DNA of 56,266 bases from Pleurocapsa sp. MO_226.B13 (GTDB taxonomy: Bacteria > Cyanobacteriota > Cyanobacteriia > Cyanobacteriales > Xenococcaceae). A program made the translations under genes and the position numbers. The notes under the pieces are model-generated. The model ran no database searches and was not told the origin of the DNA. It saw only the letters and a program-made list of their open reading frames with translations. Shown piece by piece: positions 33,958 through 42,100 of the stretch (positions are counted from its first letter, which is position 1; each line of letters begins with the position of its first letter). The stretch spans positions 1 to 56,266 of the forward strand of contig JASJEI010000017.1 in assembly GCA_030064795.1 (NCBI GenBank), given 5' to 3'.

Positions 33958-34162
33958 TAAAAAGCTGTAAGCTTTAAGCTCCAAGCTCTAAGCTTTTAAA
34001 TTGACTAGCTTTAAACTTGTAGCTAATGGGTTTAAGATCTCCTGTAAACGCAGGTTGGTGCAGATGCGGTCTAGCCCTTTCTATAATCAGGCTGGATCGA
34101 ATACCTTGTCTGATTGGCTTATGGCTTATGGCTTATGGCTTACGGCTAGGAGCATCGCTCCT
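33958..34162 (-). repeat. Paired-arm hairpin/heptamer repeat, copy B
   Basis: Read on the minus strand it starts with AGGAGCgatGCTCCT (34148-34162), 2 bp after the clamp-gene stop. It continues with four TAAGCCA heptamers and, after a spacer of about 110 bp, ends with oppositely oriented heptamers (33958-33999, AAAAGCTTAGAGCTTGGAGC). Same design as 14516-14655 and 54011-54236. Confidence 0.8.
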
Positions 34163-34164
34163 GA

Positions 34165-35367
34165 CTACTCTGCAACCAACTGAGTTAAGCAGTATAAAGC
34201 ATCATCATCCTCTACCAAAATATTGTTGCAAGCTATGTCCTCACCCTCTTCAGGTACTAGATCCAACTGAAGCGCGATCGTTTCCGATCTAACTGAAGCG
34301 ACTACCTTAACTAGATAATCAATCGGCAAACTAAGTCTAATGGGTTCTCTAGCATCGTCATTACTACAGTAGATATTTTCCGCACCGCTACCTGCTTCAG
34401 TAGATTGAATCAGGGTGCATTCTTCACCATCGATCCTAAATTCAATCTCAGAGGATGCTACCTGATGTCTTTTCAAAGCTGCTTGGAGTTCGTTTCGGTT
34501 AAACTCTACTGAGGTATCGTTTCGGGCGATCGAGGCTTTAATTTTTTCCACATCAGGAAACTTACCTTTGAGAGTTTGCACGATACACTCAACATTTCCC
34601 CAGCTAAATCTCACTGATTTTTCTGAAACAGACAAAGTAAAGTCATCGGCATTATTGGCAATAAAAGTCGCTGCCTTTTTCGGCAAAACCAAGACCAGAT
34701 CGTCTATTCCACCTAGATCGTTGGTTTTTACTGGATCTACCCGTAACCTGATATGTCCCATTCCTGGTTCTGAAATACCCGTTACGGTCAATTCTAAAGA
34801 GCCAGAATCTTCTTCTAGCTCAGCCGTCGCTGGTTTAAGCTGAAGACAGATACCACTGACGATATTTTTAAGATCGCTGTCGGTAAAAGGAGCAACCCGA
34901 TCTAAAGCCTGTTTAAATTCTGAAGCCTTTACTTCAGCCACGGGAGTAAAATCTGCATTATGCTCTGGAATTACATCCTTATAGGTAATCAGAGTATGTT
35001 GGTAAGTCTGTTTCTGATTGTAGATAGTTACCCGTTCGGGAGATAGGTGTAGTTTGTGATTGGAACTGTCTAGCGCACCAGCATAATTTTTTAGCTGCCT
35101 ACAACTGACCTGAATTGGAGGAGAACTGGAGGTTTTGTTAGCTTTATGGGTAATTCTGACTCCAATATCTCCACCAACGCTAAAGATACTTTGACTATTA
35201 CCCACCTCTATACTCAAGCGATCTAATCCCTGTTGGTTGCTGGTTACTGCTGCGTTGAGCAACGTCAGGTTATTTAGCAATACTTTGGGTTTTACAGTCA
35301 ACGTACATCCGTTCTTTTTACTCTTAACAGCAGAAGACTTTGAAGGTGTTTTAGTAGCTCTTACCAT
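34165..35367 (-). CDS. dnaN: DNA polymerase III sliding clamp (beta) homologue
   Basis: A 400-residue beta-clamp-like protein of three repeated domains. The N-terminal domain opens VKPKVLLNNLTLLNAAV, then LDRLSIEVGNSQSIFSVGGD; the middle domain includes VAEVKASEFKQALDRVAPFT and GICLQLKPATAELEED; the third includes NRNELQAALKRHQVASSEIE and RLSLPIDYLVKVVASVRSET. A short basic N-terminal tail (MVRATKTPSKSSAVKSKKNG) is extra. The order clamp, dnaX, delta-like on one strand is a replication block. Copy B of the hairpin repeat sits immediately after the stop. Sequence is divergent from chromosomal DnaN but the three-domain pattern is clear. Confidence 0.82.
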   Translation of the reverse strand: MVRATKTPSKSSAVKSKKNGCTLTVKPKVLLNNLTLLNAAVTSNQQGLDRLSIEVGNSQSIFSVGGDIGVRITHKANKTSSSPPIQVSCRQLKNYAGALDSSNHKLHLSPERVTIYNQKQTYQHTLITYKDVIPEHNADFTPVAEVKASEFKQALDRVAPFTDSDLKNIVSGICLQLKPATAELEEDSGSLELTVTGISEPGMGHIRLRVDPVKTNDLGGIDDLVLVLPKKAATFIANNADDFTLSVSEKSVRFSWGNVECIVQTLKGKFPDVEKIKASIARNDTSVEFNRNELQAALKRHQVASSEIEFRIDGEECTLIQSTEAGSGAENIYCSNDDAREPIRLSLPIDYLVKVVASVRSETIALQLDLVPEEGEDIACNNILVEDDDALYCLTQLVAE

Positions 35368-35388
35368 AATTAATTTATTGTTCGGATA

Positions 35389-36045
35389 TTATTCATCGCT
35401 ACTTTCAAGGCGCAAGCCGTTGAGATAAAGCTTTACCCGACACAAAACCTGCCAAGTTTCCCACTTAGGACTGTGGGGACTCAACTGAGGCTGTCGCAAC
35501 AAATAGGCTGGATGATATGCTACCCAAACTGGATACTCAAAAAACTGATGTCTGCTTCGCATCAATTTCTCAAATTTACCTATTCCTCCAAAGACAGTCT
35601 TCGCTGCCACCTTGCCCAAACAAAGGATAGCTTTGGGTTTGACTAAAGCAATTTCACTTTGTAGAAATCTCCAACAGCTTTGACACTCACCTTTAGTAGG
35701 ATTGCGGTTATCTGGAGGACGACATCGTACTACGTTAGTGACGTAATAATTCTCTAAGCCTACCGCATCGAGCATAATATCTAATAACTTGCCCGAATCG
35801 CCGACAAAAGCCAGCCCTCGCTCGTCTTCGACCTGTCCTGGTGCTTCACCGATAATGAGCAAATCGGCATTTTTAGTTTTGCTATAGCGACCAGCTACTA
35901 CCTGAGTTCTTCCTTTATATAATTCACAAGCCTGACAATTGTTGGTATTAGCTTCTAACTCCTGCCAACTGTGACAAACTAGATTTGAATTGAACTCAAT
36001 TGGTATGAAGCCATTATCCAATAAAGATCTAAGTTTTTTAGCCAT
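35389..36045 (-). CDS. Family 4 uracil-DNA glycosylase
   Basis: An iron-sulfur uracil-DNA glycosylase that removes uracil from DNA. The cluster ligands are the CxxC at 37-40, then Cys108 and Cys124 (VRCRPPDNRNPTKG, then CQSC). The active-site loop is IIGEAPGQVEDERGLAFVG (65-83) and the C-terminal motif is YHPAYLLRQ (177-185). At 218 residues it is full length. It lies 21 bp upstream of the clamp gene on the same strand, so uracil repair is coupled to the plasmid replication block. A role against deaminase-based defence is possible but is inference. Confidence 0.9.
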   Translation of the reverse strand: MAKKLRSLLDNGFIPIEFNSNLVCHSWQELEANTNNCQACELYKGRTQVVAGRYSKTKNADLLIIGEAPGQVEDERGLAFVGDSGKLLDIMLDAVGLENYYVTNVVRCRPPDNRNPTKGECQSCWRFLQSEIALVKPKAILCLGKVAAKTVFGGIGKFEKLMRSRHQFFEYPVWVAYHPAYLLRQPQLSPHSPKWETWQVLCRVKLYLNGLRLESSDE

Positions 36046-36108
36046 CAGGAAATTAACCAGAATAATTATCTGGCTAATTTTTGCCGTTAGGCTATTTGAT
36101 TTAGAGCT

Positions 36109-36468
36109 TTAAGCTGTCTTTCTATCTTCACTTAGCGCAACATCTATCAAACAGGCAGGATACCATTTAGTGCGGTGTTTTGATTCTTGAACTTCAATCA
36201 ACTTCCCGTTTGATTGAGTAACCCAACGCTCTATTTGCTGAAGCAAAGCTTTAGTGTCTTTAATACTAGCTTGCGTTCGCGTCAAACCAGAGGTTATTAA
36301 AGCAGCGATATTTACAAGCTGAGAATAGTCAATAAGCTCCCATCGGTCGTCACTGCCGATCAGATAACCTGCCCAAGACTCCCACTCAGGAGAATATTTG
36401 AGCTTATTTACATACAGAAGATGCAATAAATCTTTGGCTGTTTTTTGCTTACTCTGACTCAACTGCAT
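36109..36468 (-). CDS. Hypothetical protein downstream of the DNA-binding gene
   Basis: A 119-residue helical protein with three Trp in its first half (EWESWAGYLIGSDDRWELID) and a terminal WYPACLIDVAL. No family recognised. Its start overlaps the end of the 36449-37354 gene by 20 bp, indicating co-translation with that DNA-binding protein and probable co-transcription with the replication genes that follow. Confidence 0.6.
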   Translation of the reverse strand: MQLSQSKQKTAKDLLHLLYVNKLKYSPEWESWAGYLIGSDDRWELIDYSQLVNIAALITSGLTRTQASIKDTKALLQQIERWVTQSNGKLIEVQESKHRTKWYPACLIDVALSEDRKTA

Positions 36469-37354
36469 TCAATAGCCTCGCGATCGCTCCACATTTAGTC
36501 GCCGAACCTATTTTATCTTGATAAGCCTTTAAGCGGTTAAATGTTTCCTCATCTAGCTTAACCGTATATTCAAGACCAATTCCTGGCTGGTAGTTAACTT
36601 CACGAAAACTAGGTTCGACCAAGCCTTTAACTTTCAGAGTTGAGTTTTGCTCTTGTTCGTCGCTCTGCGTTATTTCTCTAACCGCTTGTTTGACCAGTCT
36701 GGCAGGAGGAACTTTTTTTCCACCAGCTAGTTCTACCGCTCTACTCCAAGCCCTGCGTTGTATTTCTGGAGGATGTCCAGCAAGATAACGACACTGAGAT
36801 TCTTTGGTTGGCAATATAGTACTTTTGTTCGAGTGAACAATTTGTTCACTTTTGAGCAGCGACTCCGCGTTATCCGAAGGTGTCCCTAAAGGGATACACT
36901 TCGATATATCCTTTAGGGCGTCCGAAGACGCACTAGGTAGCACTGCTTTTAGATTGTTCACGACCTCGTGAGCATCTATTAAATAATAGGCAGCACGTTT
37001 GGTAAAGTCAAAGCGGTCGCGTACATAAGATTCAAAAGTAGCGTGAGTTTCTCGATACAATCTTTTATCTCTCAGTATTTTTAAAGCTTCCCCCGCCACA
37101 TAAAATGCCTGTTGAACGGTACGCTCTAGACTATCTCGTTCTACTTTTTCTGCTTCTGACAGTATGCTTTCTGAAACAACGTTTTTAACTACCCGCCATT
37201 CATCTTTATCGTTGTGTTCTACCCGCTCTCCTAATTCCTTTAGTCTATGTCTTACTTGAGAGACAGAAGTCTCTAGAGACATGGCTAATTCCACAATGCA
37301 AATATAGTCATCAACCTTAGCTAGTTGAACGAGAAGCAATTCAGATGATATCAT
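36449..37354 (-). CDS. Winged-helix/KorB-like plasmid DNA-binding protein
   Basis: A 301-residue protein from the ATG at 37352-37354; the 13 codons upstream look unnatural. The N-terminal 60 residues resemble a winged helix (VDDYICIVELAMSLETSVSQ, then VRHRLKELGERVEHND). Next comes the phrase ETHATFESYVRDRFDFTKRA-AYYLIDAHEVV, typical of plasmid and phage proteins with a helix-turn-helix. The C-terminus (EYTVKLDEETFNRLKAYQDK) resembles a ribbon-helix-helix arm. The stretch encoding about residues 140-165 is a palindromic repeat (36860-36945) read in frame. It heads the block that leads into the glycosylase, clamp and loader genes and may regulate it. Confidence 0.65.
   Translation of the reverse strand: MISSELLLVQLAKVDDYICIVELAMSLETSVSQVRHRLKELGERVEHNDKDEWRVVKNVVSESILSEAEKVERDSLERTVQQAFYVAGEALKILRDKRLYRETHATFESYVRDRFDFTKRAAYYLIDAHEVVNNLKAVLPSASSDALKDISKCIPLGTPSDNAESLLKSEQIVHSNKSTILPTKESQCRYLAGHPPEIQRRAWSRAVELAGGKKVPPARLVKQAVREITQSDEQEQNSTLKVKGLVEPSFREVNYQPGIGLEYTVKLDEETFNRLKAYQDKIGSATKCGAIARLLNAVESE
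36860..36945. repeat. Palindromic repeat inserted in frame in a DNA-binding protein gene
   Basis: It contains GCGACTCCGCGTTATCC, TGTCCCTAAAGGGATACA and TATCCTTTAGGGCGTCCG, with several inner inverted repeats. The core ATCCTTTAGGRCGY recurs at 54150-54165, and CCTTTAGGGC at 11814-11823. The encoded residues (SASSDALKDISKCIPLGTPS) interrupt an otherwise conserved-looking protein. Confidence 0.6.
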
Positions 37355-37552
37355 TTTGTTAATTGGATAAAAGAAAAATAGGTGTTGGCGCACCTGTTTG
37401 GGAGTGAATTACCAACTTTTTTTGTTGGCGATCGCTCCTTCTTTTATTTTTCTACCAATTAATTTAAAAGTCAATGTAGCAAAGGATCCAGGGTCAGCGG
37501 TAATAGTTTCAGATATCACAGTTGCAGTAGTTATAATTTTCTCTTACCAAAA

Positions 37553-37738
37553 CTAATCAAGAACAGCATTAATAGCTTCTCTACCTTCTTGCTCTGCTGC
37601 GAAACTTGTGTAGAAAATATCATCTGGCTCAAAGATAATGCCATCATCGTCGATGACGGAATATTTGTAGCACTCTGCTGAAGTATAGTAAACAGCTAAA
37701 ATGTATTGACTAATGCTGATAAGTTTGATGATACTCAT
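37553..37738 (-). CDS. Small hypothetical protein
   Basis: A 61-residue acidic protein (VIDDDGIIFEPDDIFYTSFA, then AAEQEGREAINAVLD). The composition and ending look like a real small protein, but there is no family match I recognise and no operon partner. It lies between the DNA-binding gene and the repeat nest. Confidence 0.4.
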   Translation of the reverse strand: MSIIKLISISQYILAVYYTSAECYKYSVIDDDGIIFEPDDIFYTSFAAEQEGREAINAVLD

Positions 37739-37849
37739 GGTTTTAGTGAAAAAATCATCTTCTTATTTTAGTTTGACTAAAGAGATCGGGCGATGCCTTC
37801 GGCTAGGCTAAGTCTTCGACTTGCTTCGCAACCGCCAATCGCCAAATAC

Positions 37850-38010
37850 GGTAGTCCCTGCAGAGCATTGGAGGTCATTGCAAGCCCTTAAAATTATCGT
37901 GCAATTTTTGGCTGAAACTAAGTAGATTCGTTACGAATTGTAACTGGAAGAGTCTCAAAAGCTCTAAAATTCCTGATTTTTCGTACCTCCACTATTTTGT
38001 AGGGACTACC
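37850..38010. mobile_element. MITE-like element with 26-bp terminal inverted repeats
   Basis: The left end GGTAGTCCCTGCAGAGCA (continuing TTGGAGGT, to 37875) and the complement of the right end (37985-38010) match at 21 of 26 positions. The inside is AT-rich and non-coding. No target duplication is obvious. Confidence 0.65.
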
Positions 38011-38244
38011 ACCTATCCCACTAATCAATTTTCAGGGTTTTTCAGTAGTTTAAAATCACAAAATTATTGAAGATGTAAGAGTAAAATGCCAGTTTTTCGT
38101 GTTCGAGATTCATATCATTAATTGACAGCATTATTCAAACAATGACAGTTGAACTATCTGTGCTTTTTTTGAATTGTTGAGATTATGAATAAACAAATCT
38201 AAATAATCTAACCGAGACAAAAAAATTAGAGGAGAAGAATTGAA

Positions 38245-38352
38245 TATAGCAATTCTCACAATGGTGAGGTACATCTTACTTCTGCCCTCTGCCTTCTGCC
38301 TTCTGCCTCAAAACGATCAACTTTGTACCTCATGAGTCTGAGAACCGCTATA
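38245..38352. mobile_element. MITE-like element containing CTTCTGC heptamers
   Basis: The ends are imperfect inverted repeats of about 30 bp: TATAGCAATTCTCA...GTGAGGTAC on the left, and on the right the complement TATAGCGGTTCTCA...ATGAGGTAC. The middle has four heptamers of CYTCTGC type (38280-38309). It lies 17 bp after the stop of the orphan antitoxin gene. Confidence 0.65.
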
Positions 38353-38369
38353 CAATTTTCATTTATTTT

Positions 38370-38609
38370 TTACCAGCTTCTCTCTATGGCGATATCTTCG
38401 CTACCGAGATAAGAAAATTCGATATCCATAGACTCTAGTATTTGTAGAAGAGCTTCGACCTCAAGTCCCATAATCTCTGCTGCTTTCTTCAAGCTGATGA
38501 GCCTGGAAACTAAAGCTCCGACTACAAAGAGAAACCTTTCTTTTTGTTCTACGTCGGAAAATATCTGCACATTGGCAGCAATTTCTTTTAAGACTTTTTT
38601 ACTAACCAT
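38370..38609 (-). CDS. UPF0175-like orphan antitoxin
   Basis: A 79-residue protein with the helix-turn-helix signature of the UPF0175 group (LISLKKAAEIMGLEVEALLQ followed by ILESMDIEFSYLGSEDIA). Members of this group usually precede a PIN-type toxin. No toxin follows here: the downstream 600 bp is a repeat nest with two MITE-like units. It may have lost its partner or may act alone as a regulator. Confidence 0.6.
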   Translation of the reverse strand: MVSKKVLKEIAANVQIFSDVEQKERFLFVVGALVSRLISLKKAAEIMGLEVEALLQILESMDIEFSYLGSEDIAIERSW

Positions 38610-38675
38610 TAGTTGATAGTGAAATAATTTATTCTTTGATATTAATTGCTCCCATTCAGATATTCCTAAGACAAT

Positions 38676-39122
38676 TCACAACCGATCCCAAAAGGTAGAT
38701 TTATCAATCATTGTCTCCATCGAATCACGCTCCCAGTCTACAGGAGTGGGCGGATGTAGCACATAGTAGAAAGGAAAGGTTTGGTATTCATAATCAATGG
38801 TGTAAGCACCATCTAGACCATCGATAAAATTAGCCTCAAACATTCGGCGATAATCCTGAATGCACAATTGCAGGGCGACATAACAAGCCTCATCTGCTAA
38901 AGAAACTGGCTTCTGGCATTCTAATGCTCGTTCCACCGCGTCGTAATTGAAACCTTTGGGAACTTTGACTCGAATATTACTGCATCCAACGCTCATGGCA
39001 AATAAGTTTTTAGTTGTGTATGGGACTTTAGTACGACCCAGTTTATTAAACAAGTTAGGGCTGATAGAACTTACCCAACCTAAACTGCGGATGTAACTTT
39101 CAAGATTATAAGAGAAAACCAT
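38676..39122 (-). CDS. Hypothetical protein divergent from the polymerase-like gene
   Basis: A 148-residue protein of no family I recognise. It has several Cys and Tyr (SVGCSNIRVKVPKGFNYDAV, ALECQKPVSLADEACYVALQ) and an aromatic C-terminus (YEYQTFPFYYVLHPPTPVDW). Its ATG (39120-39122) lies inside the same CATG that gives the plus-strand polymerase-like gene its start (39121-39123). The two genes are therefore head to head with no gap at all, and each one's 5' leader must lie in the other's coding sequence. This suggests joint control. Confidence 0.6.
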   Translation of the reverse strand: MVFSYNLESYIRSLGWVSSISPNLFNKLGRTKVPYTTKNLFAMSVGCSNIRVKVPKGFNYDAVERALECQKPVSLADEACYVALQLCIQDYRRMFEANFIDGLDGAYTIDYEYQTFPFYYVLHPPTPVDWERDSMETMIDKSTFWDRL

Positions 39123-42100
39123 GAGCAAAACCCCAGATCCTGGCTTGAAGGTCAGGGTTTATAATATCGCTCATCAAAATTTTGACGGACATCAAGATTT
39201 GGGAAATTGTGTTTTATCTGAGTTAGTTCCCGATGCTCAAGATAAAATCGTAGCTGTTAAGGTTGATGATGACTTGCTCAGGGCTACAGGCGATCGCGAC
39301 TACAATCTCCAGGCTTATTTCTCCCAGCTAGATCGCCTCAACTTAGGTAACTGTACCGAAGTCCTGTTAGCCTCTGGGGGTACGGTATACATGAGCGAAC
39401 CCGAAGTAGCAGCTCAGGTACGCGATCGCTTCTTTGCTTCTCAGCTCGACCACTGCTGTAGATACGGTTCTCTACTGGTATCGAGCTGTACCGAAGGCAT
39501 TGCTAGTTTGGATCGACCTATTACCATCAAGATAGTCGATTTCGAGCATGAAAGCGAGATGGAACGCAAAGTGGCTAAAGATCTGCGGGTGGGGGATTGT
39601 CATGGCAAAATTTCGGCACGCTTGGCAAAAATGTTGGGAGGAAAAGAGAATACTCCTTTTCAATTTCGTCTGGCAAATTATAGTCCCGATGGCCCTCTAC
39701 CTGCCTTTATCGCTAAAGGGACGGTAGCTATAGATAATAGACGCACTGAAAATAGAGGTTATGACCTAGTTCTCGATCGCAGTTCGATTAAAGGATGGGC
39801 AAACAACACGGGACCAATACAGGTCACTCAGATAAATAACCAGTGGCGGTTGACTCCAAAACCCAATCTCAGTCCGCAGCAGCTTGCCGATCTCGGCTAT
39901 TTACCGACTATCCTACAAAACCAAGGAGTCCAGTATCAAATCGATCCTAGCGATCGCAGCTACATCCTCGATCGGCCGAGCAAACAAGCTTTAGACGTTC
40001 TCGCCCATGCCTATGATTGGGGTCGCGATCGCCTTGCCTGTGGAGTATATCAAATGCCAGAAGTAGTGCTGGGAAATAATTCCAACGCCGAGCTTCAGGA
40101 TTATCGCAATTCTTGGCAGCTAACTCAATGGTATTCTCCCCAGGCGATCGAGCAGGATATTGTCCCCGCTACCGTAGCCGAGGCTGAATATTTGAAGTCG
40201 ATTCAAAATGATTATCAGCTTTTAGCCCAATATTTAGTTAAAAACCACGACCAAAAACAACAGCTAAAAAACTTGGAGGAAGAAGAGATTGAAGACAAAA
40301 ACGAGTTTGGTTTGATTGAAGTTTTGCGTGCCGATACTAGAGGAGAATTAGCCAACCATCCTAAAATTGTCTCGTTTTGTCGCGACCAGTTACGCAAACG
40401 CTGGTTGGAATTAGCAACCAAAGGAGCAAACACCTTAGAATCGGCGATGGCTCAACCCGCCGACATCAAACCAGGTACGGTCATCGCCCCGCACCTAATT
40501 AGTGGCACTGAAGTCATCGTCACCCGCTACCCCATTATTAATAAGGATAATATCCGTCGTTACGTTGTAGACAACGACCAAATCCCAGAACTAATTGATA
40601 CTAGAGGATGCGTTTTTATCAATCCCGACGATGCCATGAGATATCACCAATGTGACTTTGATGGCGACCAGTTAGTTTGTACTCCCTGCGATCTGCTTCC
40701 CACTATTGCAGCGGAAACACGCACAGCACGAGTACAGTTGGATGCCGAAGGTAACAATCTCAACCGCGACTTTAATCCTGTAGTTAAGAAGCAGAAAAAA
40801 GCTTACCCTCAGTCCGACCTCAAACACATGGCACTAGCTGTCAGGTTAAATTCTATCGGTCGCATAGCCAACGCCATTGGTCGGGTAAACTGCGCCCAAC
40901 CCAACCCCGAAGCAGACATCAAAGACCAACAGTACTTCTTAAAATTCAAGCGAGAACTGATGGATGTCCTATTCGATTCATTGCAGGTTGAGGTAGACAG
41001 TCCCAAATCTTCGACTCGCTATACGGATTATTATCCAGACTTAAATAGACGGCTTAACAGTCAGGCTTTTGCCCTACCCTTTTTCGACTTTAAACAGGAT
41101 GACAGGGTATTTAACTCTGCTCCCATGCCAGTACCTGAAAATAGTTCGGTGGTAGATATCTTACCCCATCACATCAACCAGATTTGGGAGAGCTGCGAGC
41201 TAAAAGAAATGCCCGTCAGTCAATATAAGCACCTGCTACAGAGTCATGAGAATTTAGACGACACTGCCAAAGCTGCGATCGCTCGATTGTCATCAAACAT
41301 CCTCCAGCAATACAACGACAACGTAAAACTAATCGTTCGAGAGAAAGTTAGCGATTCTCAACAGATTAAAGAAAGATTTGCCAGAACCTACGCGGGAATC
41401 AAAGAGCAAATTATGACGGCTCAACTGAGTAGCGTTGCTAAAGACGAACTGGCAGCAACTCTCTGGCAAAAACAACACAACAATAGTTCCGAAACTTCCT
41501 GTCGTCGTAAGTGTATCGATATTTGTCGTCACTTCGATCCGAGTATCTACACCTATCAAAAGGAAAAACACCAATACAGACGAGACTTAATTCAAGACCA
41601 GTCTGCCTATATCGTCGAAGCTCCCTTTGAATCGAGTCTCTTTGCCAGCCAGGGCAGAAAAGACTGTGCCGTCTACATCAAGGAAATGTTGGATGCTCAA
41701 GGTCAGGAGTTTGAGGCTACGGTTCATTCCAGTAAACCCTGCGTAGTGTTTGCTATCAAAAATATAGCTCCCCATGTCAAGCAGTTATTCGAGCCTTTTC
41801 ACGATCCTCAGATCGCTCGCCACCACGATCTTATCGACACTAAACAAGCCAAACAGACCTTATTCAACAGCGACCGACAGCTCTACAACAAACTGTTCAC
41901 CTTCACTTCAGGCACTAAGAAATACAACCCAGTAAGTATCGTTGCCCCCAGACACATGAACTGGTTGATGGGTCAGACAAGCCGTAAAGCTTCTTTAGTC
42001 TTTTCCGTACTGCCAGAAAGAGTCTCTCAGGCTTTGGGAAAGGATATAACTCAGGTTCAGTTACTGGGTAAGGACAAAAATGCCTACGCCCAACACGACT

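Larger units (their letters stand above)
37739..38369. other. Gene-free repeat nest
   Basis: Over 600 bp without a credible gene. It holds a palindromic repeat (about 37783-37840, GGGCGATGCCTTCGGC and CTTCGACTTGCTTCGC), a 161-bp MITE-like unit (37850-38010) and a second MITE-like unit (38245-38352). Confidence 0.6.

Noticed and set aside
38280..38309. CTTCTGC heptamers considered as a CRISPR-like or coding repeat
   Set aside because: Units are 7 bp without spacers and sit inside a MITE-like inverted repeat. This is the common cyanobacterial short tandem repeat type.
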